A program made the translations under genes and the position numbers. This document shows positions 1-5,547 of a stretch of DNA of 9,942 nucleotides, piece by piece. Numbering within the stretch: the first letter of the stretch is position 1; each line of letters opens with the position of its first letter. Origin of the DNA: Phycisphaerae bacterium (GTDB lineage Bacteria; Planctomycetota; Phycisphaerae; UBA1845; Fen-1342); NCBI GenBank assembly GCA_020058145.1, contig JAGVEP010000419.1, forward strand, positions 1 through 9,942. The letters run 5' to 3'. The notes under the pieces were generated by a model. That model made no database searches, was not told where the DNA came from, and worked only from the letters and a program-made list of their open reading frames with translations.

Positions 1-89
1 GCTCCCGGCTCGTTCCGGACCGGTCGCTTGCGCTCCCGGCTCGTTCCGGACCGGTCGCTTGCGCTCCCGGCTCGTTCCGGACCGGTCGC
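1..89. repeat. 31-bp tandem repeat, 2.9 copies
   Basis: Two identical 31-base units (1-31 and 32-62) are followed by a third copy (63-89) that matches for 27 bases and then diverges. Each unit carries the self-complementary hexamers TCCGGA and ACCGGT close together. The window begins exactly at a unit boundary, so the array may extend to the left. It lies about 110 bases beyond the stop codon of the PEP-CTERM gene. I see no coding function. From memory, similar stretches recur in planctomycete intergenic DNA, but I cannot confirm that here. Confidence 0.9.
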
Positions 90-93
90 CCGG

Positions 94-109
94 CGGGGCC
101 ATGGCCCCG
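94..109. repeat. 16-bp perfect palindrome
   Basis: CGGGGCCATGGCCCCG is its own reverse complement over 16 bases. It lies between the 31-bp repeats and the 3' end of the PEP-CTERM gene, 87 bases past that stop codon. With no spacer and no T-run it is a poor hairpin terminator. It could be a protein-binding site or part of the repeat region. The remaining bases to 196 hold only a weak 7-bp inverted repeat (128-134 with 157-163). Confidence 0.6.
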
Positions 110-196
110 AAGTCTCCGCTGAACGCGGAGGGGATTATGTGATCGCTGGCAGGTCGTCCCCTCTGGAGTGGTCCGCCGTTGTCGCGAGCGGCCCGC

Positions 197-871
197 CTAC
201 CGGCGACGGGCGGACAACAAAACGAGCCCGAGCAGCGCCGCCGCGGCGGGTTCTGGCACCCGTCCGTAGACCTGGAACGAGTAGTCGCTGGTGAAGCCGG
301 CGAATTGCTGGATGGTGACCCAATCCGGTGCCGGCGGACCGCCCCAAAAGTCCTGTCCCTGGAATAAGCCCATCGAGTCGCCGGCGACGATCCCGTTACC
401 CGCACTGAGCTGAAAATTGCGACCGCTCAGGCTGGTCAGGCGCACGCCAAAGAAATAGGTGCCCGGCGCCAGCGGCAGGTCGGGGAGGCTCAACTCGCCG
501 GCGTAGATGCGATAGCCGTAATACAGACCGCCGGTGCTGACCACGTCGAACGGCGCCGGCTCGGAGGCGTAGACCACCGTGAAGTCAGGATCGGCGGCCA
601 AAACGACAGCTTGAGCCTGGTAGCTGCTAAACGGGTGGTTCTGGTCGATAAGACTGGCCCCCATCCAACCGATTCCGTCAACGATGCCGCCCTCCGAGAA
701 CATGGCGTCGTCCGCAGCGAAGGAGCCGTGCGTGACGAGGAAGTGGTCCAGTTCGGAACTGATCGCGTGCTGACCATCGAACGGGCCGTTGTCCCAGAGC
801 AAATCGGCGCGCACCGAAACCGAGCCACCTACCATCAACATCAGCCACACGACTGCGCGTCCTGATCGCAT
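197..871 (-). CDS. PEP-CTERM sorting domain protein, secreted, function unknown
   Basis: This encodes 224 residues. A signal peptide (about residues 1-22, charged start then a hydrophobic core ending near SVSVRA) is followed by the start of the mature protein, DLLWDNG. The C-terminus has the complete PEP-CTERM layout: VPEP at 205-208, a hydrophobic stretch, and a final ARRR. Family knowledge: such tails direct export and processing by an exosortase, usually in bacteria that make exopolysaccharide. The central part is acidic and aromatic, has no cysteines and probably forms a beta-sandwich. I recognise no enzymatic motif. The ATG at 871 is chosen because AGGAAAGGA lies five bases upstream and the signal peptide begins there. 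The frame stays open further upstream, but that extension is low-complexity and unconvincing. The gene stands alone, with no exosortase in view. Confidence 0.85.
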   Translation of the reverse strand: MRSGRAVVWLMLMVGGSVSVRADLLWDNGPFDGQHAISSELDHFLVTHGSFAADDAMFSEGGIVDGIGWMGASLIDQNHPFSSYQAQAVVLAADPDFTVVYASEPAPFDVVSTGGLYYGYRIYAGELSLPDLPLAPGTYFFGVRLTSLSGRNFQLSAGNGIVAGDSMGLFQGQDFWGGPPAPDWVTIQQFAGFTSDYSFQVYGRVPEPAAAALLGLVLLSARRR

Positions 872-876
872 CGGCG

Positions 877-885
877 TCCTTTCCT
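877..885 (-). promoter_or_regulatory. Ribosome-binding site of the PEP-CTERM gene
   Basis: On the minus strand this reads AGGAAAGGA, five bases before the ATG at 871. It decides the start against a longer open frame reaching 1069. A small CCTG/CAGG inverted repeat with a five-base loop (883-895) overlaps its upstream edge. Confidence 0.7.
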
Positions 886-1084
886 GAAAAACAGGCGAAA
901 GGCGTAAGCTCTCTTGGCATGGGGAGCCCCTGAGCGAGTGCGCAGCCGCACGGTTCACCGTGGCCGCCGCACGCGCAAGGCTCCGCCGTGCCGGGGGGCA
1001 GGCCGGAAGCCACCGGGCGCACGCTGCGAGCGCGATTTCGCCGCGCGTACAGAGCGTGCGCACGGGCAACTCCGCTGCCTTTAG

Positions 1085-1114
1085 GTTTTAGGCCGCGTGC
1101 CGTCCAGTTATCAA
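1085..1114 (-). promoter_or_regulatory. Candidate promoter for the PEP-CTERM gene
   Basis: On the minus strand TTGATA (1109-1114, five of six consensus bases) is followed after 18 bases by TAAAAC (1085-1090, four of six). Transcription would begin near 1078 and leave a leader of about 200 bases before the ATG at 871. The match is moderate and was found by eye. Confidence 0.35.
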
Positions 1115-1140
1115 GCGCTCGGATAGAAAGTTATGGGGCC

Positions 1141-1170
1141 AAGAGGTTTTTTCGCCGCTGCAAACCTCTT
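1141..1170. promoter_or_regulatory. Inverted repeat between divergent genes, possible operator
   Basis: AAGAGGTTT (1141-1149) and AAACCTCTT (1162-1170) are perfect reverse complements separated by 12 bases. The element lies between the candidate PEP-CTERM promoter and the parA TATACT box. Neither side has the T-run expected of an intrinsic terminator, so a two-fold-symmetric protein-binding site is the more natural reading. The regulator is unknown. Confidence 0.4.
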
Positions 1171-1243
1171 TCCAAGCAATCCACCCCGGTAAAGGTCGCT
1201 CGGGGACGTCGCGATTGCCGCTGCGAGCGGGGTCGGCGGCCCG

Positions 1244-1249
1244 TATACT
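1244..1249 (+). promoter_or_regulatory. TATACT -10 box next to the parA start codon
   Basis: TATACT matches five of six bases of the sigma-70 -10 consensus and ends seven bases before the ATG at 1257, so transcription would begin at or within a base or two of the start codon. The intervening GTGCCCC has no Shine-Dalgarno sequence. The best -35 at 17-bp spacing is the weak CTGCGA (1221-1226). This points to leaderless translation of parA. Confidence 0.45.
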
Positions 1250-1256
1250 GTGCCCC

Positions 1257-2126
1257 ATGCGGTCGCTGGCGATTATCAACCAGAAAGGCGGCGTGGGGAA
1301 AACCACTACCGCCGTCAATGTCGCCGCTGCGCTGGCGCGCGACGGGCAAAACGTGCTGCTGATCGACCTCGACCCGCAATCGCACGCCACGCTGCACGTC
1401 GGGCTGGAGCTCACCCCGGAGCAGCCAACCATCTATGACCTGCTCGTTGACGGAACCGCGCTCGGGGATGTCGCGTGCAGCGTCGGCGAACGGCTGGCGG
1501 TGATTCCGTCCAGCGTGGACCTGGTGAGCGCGGAACTGGAGTTGGCCGGACGGGACGCGCGTGAGACCCGGCTGCGACGTGCGCTGGCCGCCTGCCGAGA
1601 GGCGTACGACTACTGCATTGTGGATTGTGGGCCGTCGCTCGGGCTGCTGACGGTCAATGCGCTGGTCGCGGTGCAGGAGGTCATCATTCCGCTGCAGCCG
1701 CACTTTCTCGCGCTGCAAGGGCTGGGGCGGTTGCTCGAGACGATTGCACGCGCGCGGCAGAGCCTGAACCCGGAGCTGCGGGTCACGGGGGTGGTACTGT
1801 GCATGCACGAACACGGCACACGGCTGGCACAGGAAGTGCGGGACGACGTAGCGCAGTTCCTCGCGAGCGCGGCACCGGACCGTCCGTGGCACGGGGCACG
1901 CCTCTTCGCGACGCTGATCCGCCGGAATATCAAGCTGGCGGAATGCCCGAGCTTTGGACGGACGATTTTCGATTACGCGCCCGGCAGTCATGGGGCGGAG
2001 GACTACGCCGCCCTGGCGCGGGAGATCGCCGCGGTGGCGTCGTCGCCGCCGGCGCGGGAGACGCTGCCCGCGGACACCGCGAACCTGGCACCTTCTTACG
2101 TTCATGCCGACGGTCAACCGCAATAG
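1257..2126 (+). CDS. parA: ParA/Soj-family P-loop ATPase
   Basis: The 289-residue product has the deviant Walker A motif KGGVGKTT at 10-17, with the signature lysine K10. The Walker A' region LLIDLDPQ lies at 34-41 and the Walker B-like VDCGPSLG at 122-129. These define the ParA/Soj/MinD superfamily of dimerising ATPases that move plasmids, chromosome origins or protein cargo. The length is slightly above the usual 250-260 residues because of a tail rich in Ala, Pro and Thr after about 260. The ATG at 1257 puts the P-loop at its usual distance from the N-terminus. No parB follows, and I saw no parS-like sequence by eye, so this may be an orphan ParA with another cargo. vanZ-like coding begins inside its last 23 bases, implying coupling. 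The symbol denotes the family, not a proven chromosome-segregation role. Confidence 0.9.
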   Translation: MRSLAIINQKGGVGKTTTAVNVAAALARDGQNVLLIDLDPQSHATLHVGLELTPEQPTIYDLLVDGTALGDVACSVGERLAVIPSSVDLVSAELELAGRDARETRLRRALAACREAYDYCIVDCGPSLGLLTVNALVAVQEVIIPLQPHFLALQGLGRLLETIARARQSLNPELRVTGVVLCMHEHGTRLAQEVRDDVAQFLASAAPDRPWHGARLFATLIRRNIKLAECPSFGRTIFDYAPGSHGAEDYAALAREIAAVASSPPARETLPADTANLAPSYVHADGQPQ

Positions 2127-2505
2127 CGCTTGGGATCAGTGGTATCGTCGGGCGTTGCCGGCGTACTGGATCTTCCTGTTCTGTGCCACGCACTTTCCGC
2201 GACTCGAGCTCGACATTCCGATCCGTGCCCCGGACAAGGTGGCCCACTGGACGGCGTTCGGGTTGCTGACCTTCCTGTTCTGGCGGTTTGCGGAGACGCT
2301 GCACCGGCCGGTGTCGCGGCGGTTCGTCTGGAAGGCCGGGCTGGCCCTGCTCGCGTATGCCGCAGTCGATGAGTATCTGCAACAGTTTGTCGGCCGCTCG
2401 ACTGACCTCACGGATTGGGTGTGTAACGGGGCGGGGATTATCACCGTGCTCGCGTGGCTGGAGTGGCGACGCCGTGTTACTGCCGGTAAAGGCCGTGCTC
2501 CGTGA
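2104..2505 (+). CDS. VanZ-like family membrane protein
   Basis: This encodes 133 residues. It has the VanZ-like signature: DKVAHW (44-49) at the start of one hydrophobic segment, then DEYLQQF (89-95), GRSTDLTD (97-104) and N108-G109 before the last segment. About four hydrophobic stretches are visible (roughly 20-30, 50-62, 78-88 and 107-119), so the protein is probably in the inner membrane. VanZ itself gives low-level teicoplanin resistance, but most relatives have no known role and resistance should not be inferred. The ATG at 2104 lies inside parA (23-base overlap) and has no clear ribosome-binding site, so translation is probably coupled to parA. Its last 29 bases overlap the end of the convergent nadD gene. 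An upstream extension of the frame is an arginine-rich shadow of parA and was left out. Confidence 0.8.
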   Translation: MPTVNRNSAWDQWYRRALPAYWIFLFCATHFPRLELDIPIRAPDKVAHWTAFGLLTFLFWRFAETLHRPVSRRFVWKAGLALLAYAAVDEYLQQFVGRSTDLTDWVCNGAGIITVLAWLEWRRRVTAGKGRAP

Positions 2506-3091
2506 TGTGGCGGCACACGGCGTCGGGCGTCAGGAAGCGGATGCTCCTTCCGGCGCGCACCCGGGCGCGAATGTCCGTGCCGGCGATGTCAACGCGCGGA
2601 CCGGCGACGACGTTTTGCAGCAGCCGCGCAATCTGCGGCGGCGAGAAGCGGCGCCCCAGGGCAGCGGCGTCCGGCGGGGCGCAACCCGGCCGCGCCGTGG
2701 TCACAATCGTACACAGGTCCACCAATTCCGCCGCACGATGCCAGGATTCGAGCTCCAGGAGGCTGTCCATGCCGATCAGCCAGCAAAGTTCATTGTCCGG
2801 GTCGAGTGTCTGCCGGTAATGAGTGACCGTGTCGAGCGTGTAGTTCGGGCCCGGTCGGCCGACCTCCCAATCGGTCACCTCAAACAGCGGCTCATCGGCC
2901 ACGGCCAATTGACACATCGCCAGCCGATCGGCCGGGGCGGTTAGCCGCCGATGCTGCTTATGTGGCGGGCTGGCGCTGGGGACCAGGATGACGCGCGCGA
3001 TGCCCCGATGTTCGGCGACGAAGCGGGCGACGATCAGATGGCCGTGGTGAATGGGGTCGAATGAACCGCCGAAGAACAGAACCTGCTTCAC
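2477..3091 (-). CDS. nadD: Nicotinate-nucleotide adenylyltransferase
   Basis: NadD transfers AMP from ATP to nicotinate mononucleotide, giving deamido-NAD in NAD biosynthesis in the cytoplasm. The 204-residue product opens with MKQVLFFGGSFDPIHHGHL: a nucleotidyltransferase phosphate-binding loop with the H-x-G-H signature (16-18 within PIHHGH). Near the C-terminus AGTDIR (170-175) matches the S/T-x-x-x-I-R motif that binds ATP phosphates, followed by RSIRFLTPDAV, typical of NadD. The GTG at 3091 is chosen because GGAG lies eight bases upstream and the protein then starts directly with the first beta-strand; an upstream extension to 3208 shows no conservation. The length is normal for the family. 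The stop codon lies inside the convergent vanZ-like gene, leaving no space for a separate terminator. A good promoter lies about 115 bases upstream. Confidence 0.93.
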   Translation of the reverse strand: MKQVLFFGGSFDPIHHGHLIVARFVAEHRGIARVILVPSASPPHKQHRRLTAPADRLAMCQLAVADEPLFEVTDWEVGRPGPNYTLDTVTHYRQTLDPDNELCWLIGMDSLLELESWHRAAELVDLCTIVTTARPGCAPPDAAALGRRFSPPQIARLLQNVVAGPRVDIAGTDIRARVRAGRSIRFLTPDAVCRHITEHGLYRQ

Positions 3092-3129
3092 GACGATAGC
3101 TCCGCACGCTGGCGAGCGTGATTCCCGCT

Positions 3130-3146
3130 GTCGGACCGACGGTCGG
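3130..3146. repeat. Three alternating GTCGG/CCGAC half-sites in the nadD leader
   Basis: GTCGG-A-CCGAC-G-GTCGG forms two overlapping 11-base palindromes in what should be the untranslated leader of nadD. One-base spacers rule out tight hairpins, so a DNA-binding site is more plausible. In GC-rich DNA chance is a real alternative. Confidence 0.3.
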
Positions 3147-3212
3147 GCACGAACACCGAGCGCAGCACAAGCGGGCGGCGCGCCTTCTTCTCCTCGCTCC
3201 AGAACCACGTGG

Positions 3213-3241
3213 ACTATAGTGGCGCACGCCGCAGGTCACAA
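3213..3241 (-). promoter_or_regulatory. Sigma-70-like promoter of nadD
   Basis: On the minus strand TTGTGA (3236-3241, four of six) is followed after exactly 17 bases by TATAGT (3213-3218, five of six). The predicted transcript begins near 3206, with a leader of about 115 bases before the GTG at 3091. This is the best-matching promoter I found in the window. Confidence 0.55.
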
Positions 3242-3342
3242 GATCGCATGGTCAAACCCGCGTTAGGGCCGTGCAGGGAAGGGCGAGGCACTGGGGGCGA
3301 CGTGCGCGGGCCAACCCGACGAAGCGCAGGCCCGATTTTCGC

Positions 3343-3372
3343 TTGCCTGTTCGGTGGGCAAACCGCTAAGAT
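3343..3372 (+). promoter_or_regulatory. Candidate promoter of the M28 peptidase gene
   Basis: TTGCCT (3343-3348) and TAAGAT (3367-3372), each four of six consensus bases, are 18 bases apart. Transcription would begin near 3379, about 105 bases before the GTG at 3486. Confidence 0.35.
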
Positions 3373-3473
3373 GGTTGTGGAGGCATGAAGGCAGACCTGT
3401 TCACATCGGACCCACGCGCGCGGCGCGGCGGGCGGCTCCGGGGGCAGCGGCATCTCATTTCCAAAACGACATG

Positions 3474-3478
3474 AGGAG
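3474..3478 (+). promoter_or_regulatory. Ribosome-binding site deciding a GTG start
   Basis: AGGAG lies seven bases before the GTG at 3486. The nearby ATG at 3481 is out of frame and reads ATG-ACG-TGA, a two-codon frame whose stop overlaps the GTG. The in-frame ATG at 3471 overlaps the AGGAG and has no site of its own. Confidence 0.65.
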
Positions 3479-3485
3479 ACATGAC

Positions 3486-5426
3486 GTGAATTCTTGGAGT
3501 GTGTCACGGCGGTTGATCGGGCTGGCGATTGTGGGTCTGTGCGCGGCGTGGGTCGCAACGGCGCTTGCCTCAGACCAAGGGCAAGCGGCGGCCGACCTGG
3601 TCAGCCAGAGCAATTATCAGACGCTGATGAATACCTACTTGTATACCCATAACGGCAATAACCGGGCGTGGAACGGCGCGAACCACAACCAGGCCCGCGA
3701 CAACATCCGCACACTTTTCCAGAGCTACGGGCTCACCGCCGTGCTCGAGCCGTTTACCTACGGCGGGTACTCGGGCAACAACGTGGTGGCGACCAAGCTC
3801 GGAACCGTCGATCCGAACCGGATTTACATCGTCGGCGGACACTACGATTCGGCCGGCACGCCCGGGGCCGACGACAACGCCAGCGGGGTCGCGCTGACGC
3901 TGGAGGCGGCGCGCGTGCTGTCCGCGTACCCCTCCGATTACACGATTCGCTTCATCGCGTTTGACCTGGAAGAACTCGGGCTCTACGGCAGCACCGCCTA
4001 TGTCGCCGCCCACCCCAGCGACAATATCCAGGGCATGATCTCGGCTGACATGGTGGCCTATGACCCCAATACGAACCACGCCCTGATCTACGGGCGGACG
4101 GCGTCTAACCCGATCAAGCAGGCCGTGGCCGCCGCCGTCAACGAGTACGGCCCGCTGACCTACACCATCGGCGGGCAGGTCGACCAGAGCGACCACGCCC
4201 CGTTCGAGGCGGCCGGCAAGCAGGCCTGCCTGCTGATCGAGGGCGAAGTGTGGGACAACCCCTACTACCACACGCAACAAGATAGCTACGACACCCCCGG
4301 CTACGTCAACTTCGCGTACGCCACCAAGATGACCCGCAGCATCGTCGGTTGGCTGACCGACACCGCGGTCGTCCATGTGCCCGTAAACACCCTGGACTTC
4401 ACGTATCCCGATGGACTACCGGCGTACAGCTTCCCAGACGGCTCCACGCGCGTGCGCGTGCAAGTCACGGGCGTCGGTAACGTCGTTCCGCTGTCGGGGA
4501 CCGGCGTGCTGCACTACAACACGGGCAGCAGTTGGCAGACCACAGCCATGGACCCGGTCGCCGCCAACCTCTATGACGTGCAATTACCGGCGGCAACCTG
4601 CGGCAGCCAAATTTCCTACTACTTCAGCGCGCAGGCCGTCGGTGGGCAGACGTACAACGATCCGCGGCAGGCCCCGACCATGGTCTATCAGGCAGCCGCG
4701 GCCTACGGGCTCAATGTCGCGTACGAAAACCTCCTCAACAGCAGCCCGGGTTGGACCGTCGAAGGCACGTGGGCCTTTGGGCACCCGACGGGCGGCAGCG
4801 GCAGCCACGGTGGACCGGACCCGACCAACGGCTATACCGGCACGAACGTCTACGGCTACAACCTGTCGGGCGGCTACACCAACAGCATGCCGGAGCGAAA
4901 CTTGACCTCGACGACGATCAACTGCACGGGCCTGGTCGGCATCAAGCTGTCGTTCTATCGCTGGCTGGGCGTTGAACAGAGCACCTGGGATCACGCCTAC
5001 GTCCGCATCAGCAACAACGGCGGGAGCACCTGGAACACGATCTGGCAGAACCCCGACACGACCATCGATGACGGCGCGTGGGTGCGCCAGGAGTTCGACA
5101 TCTCGGCCTACGCCAACAACCAGGCCAACGTGAAGCTCCGCTGGACGCTGGGCACGACCGATACCGCCTGGACGTACTGCGGCTGGAACATCGACGACGT
5201 GCGGCTGACCACGCTGGTCTGTACCGCGCCGTACACGCCGGGCGATTTGAACTGCGATGGCATCATCGACTTTGACGACATCAATCCGTTCGTGCTCGCG
5301 ATCAGCGGGCAGGCGACATACGAGTACTTGTATCCGAATTGCTACTGGATGAACGGCGACGTCAACGGCGACGGGGATGTCAACTTCGATGACATCAATC
5401 CGTTCGTCGCGTTGATGCAGAACTGA
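3486..5426 (+). CDS. Secreted M28-family zinc peptidase with C-terminal dockerin-like repeats
   Basis: This encodes 646 residues. A signal peptide (SRR, a hydrophobic core, likely cleavage after ALA at 26-28) is followed by a catalytic domain of the M28 aminopeptidase type to about 300. The expected two-zinc ligands are in order: H119 in GGHYDS, D129/D130 in GADDNASG, E162-E163 in DLEELG, D188 in SADMVAYD and H262 in YYHTQQDSYD. Next come an Ig-like stretch (about 305-400) and a beta-rich module (about 410-580) ending in WNIDDVRL, like lectin or MAM-type domains attached to secreted peptidases. The tail holds two near-identical calcium loops, GDLNCDGIIDFDDINPF (586-602) and GDVNGDGDVNFDDINPF (624-640), matching dockerin type I halves. 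The enzyme should act outside the cytoplasm and cleave N-terminal residues from peptides; its substrate is unknown. Planctomycete dockerins occur without known cellulosomes, so the tail may serve surface attachment or stability. Confidence 0.92.
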   Translation: MNSWSVSRRLIGLAIVGLCAAWVATALASDQGQAAADLVSQSNYQTLMNTYLYTHNGNNRAWNGANHNQARDNIRTLFQSYGLTAVLEPFTYGGYSGNNVVATKLGTVDPNRIYIVGGHYDSAGTPGADDNASGVALTLEAARVLSAYPSDYTIRFIAFDLEELGLYGSTAYVAAHPSDNIQGMISADMVAYDPNTNHALIYGRTASNPIKQAVAAAVNEYGPLTYTIGGQVDQSDHAPFEAAGKQACLLIEGEVWDNPYYHTQQDSYDTPGYVNFAYATKMTRSIVGWLTDTAVVHVPVNTLDFTYPDGLPAYSFPDGSTRVRVQVTGVGNVVPLSGTGVLHYNTGSSWQTTAMDPVAANLYDVQLPAATCGSQISYYFSAQAVGGQTYNDPRQAPTMVYQAAAAYGLNVAYENLLNSSPGWTVEGTWAFGHPTGGSGSHGGPDPTNGYTGTNVYGYNLSGGYTNSMPERNLTSTTINCTGLVGIKLSFYRWLGVEQSTWDHAYVRISNNGGSTWNTIWQNPDTTIDDGAWVRQEFDISAYANNQANVKLRWTLGTTDTAWTYCGWNIDDVRLTTLVCTAPYTPGDLNCDGIIDFDDINPFVLAISGQATYEYLYPNCYWMNGDVNGDGDVNFDDINPFVALMQN

Positions 5427-5455
5427 GCCGGCATCCGCGAAGGCATGACCACAGA

Positions 5456-5497
5456 GGCACAGAGAACACGGGGACAGAGTCCGTGTGTCTCTGTGCC
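5456..5497. terminator. Long hairpin between convergent genes
   Basis: GGCACAGAGA (5456-5465) pairs perfectly with TCTCTGTGCC (5488-5497), and the inner ACACGG (5466-5471) pairs with CCGTGT (5481-5486), with one bulged G at 5487 and a nine-base loop. The 16-bp stem begins 30 bases after the peptidase stop codon and ends 50 bases from the stop of the convergent glycosyltransferase gene, as expected of a two-way terminator. Neither side has a clean T-run, which weakens that reading. It is built from repeated CACAGAG/CTCTGTG heptamers and resembles an interspersed repeat family I recall from environmental genomes. Confidence 0.5.
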
Positions 5498-5547
5498 CCT
5501 GTCGCGCTTGCTTGCACGGTAGGAAAAGGGCGGCGCATCACTCGCCG

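Larger units (their letters stand above)
872..1256. other. Divergent intergenic region, PEP-CTERM gene / parA
   Basis: These 385 bases separate two genes pointing away from each other. They hold a candidate minus-strand promoter (1085-1114), a 9-bp-stem inverted repeat (1141-1170), and the TATACT box just before parA (1244-1249). A short perfect inverted repeat, CACGGT-TC-ACCGTG, lies at 949-962. Open frames crossing the region look random and have no ribosome-binding site or family resemblance, so I call no gene here. Confidence 0.6.
3092..3485. other. Divergent intergenic region, nadD / M28 peptidase
   Basis: These 394 bases hold the nadD promoter (3213-3241, minus), a weaker candidate promoter for the peptidase (3343-3372, plus), the GTCGG half-site cluster (3130-3146) and the peptidase ribosome-binding site (3474-3478). 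ACTATAGT (3213-3220) is palindromic and could in principle serve as a -10 box in both directions, but on the plus strand no -35 box accompanies it. I see no gene here. Confidence 0.6.

Noticed and set aside
128..163. Intrinsic terminator after the PEP-CTERM gene
   Set aside because: Only a 7-bp stem with a 22-base loop and no T-run on the minus strand; too weak to call.
988..1362. Plus-strand open frame of 124 codons between the PEP-CTERM gene and parA
   Set aside because: It is Arg-rich, has no ribosome-binding site, and overlaps the parA start in another frame.
1131..2123. Minus-strand open frame of 330 codons
   Set aside because: It is the mirror of parA, which has all ATPase motifs. The antisense product is Arg/Gln-rich and shows no family features.
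1257..2126. Complete plasmid or chromosome partition locus
   Set aside because: No ParB gene follows, and no parS-like sequence was seen by eye in the window.
2104..2505. Glycopeptide resistance gene vanZ
   Set aside because: Only the broad VanZ-like family is supported. No other van genes are nearby and most family members are not resistance factors.
3570..4376. Minus-strand open frame of 268 codons
   Set aside because: It is antisense to the catalytic domain of the M28 peptidase; its Val/Gly/Asp-rich composition is a codon-bias shadow.
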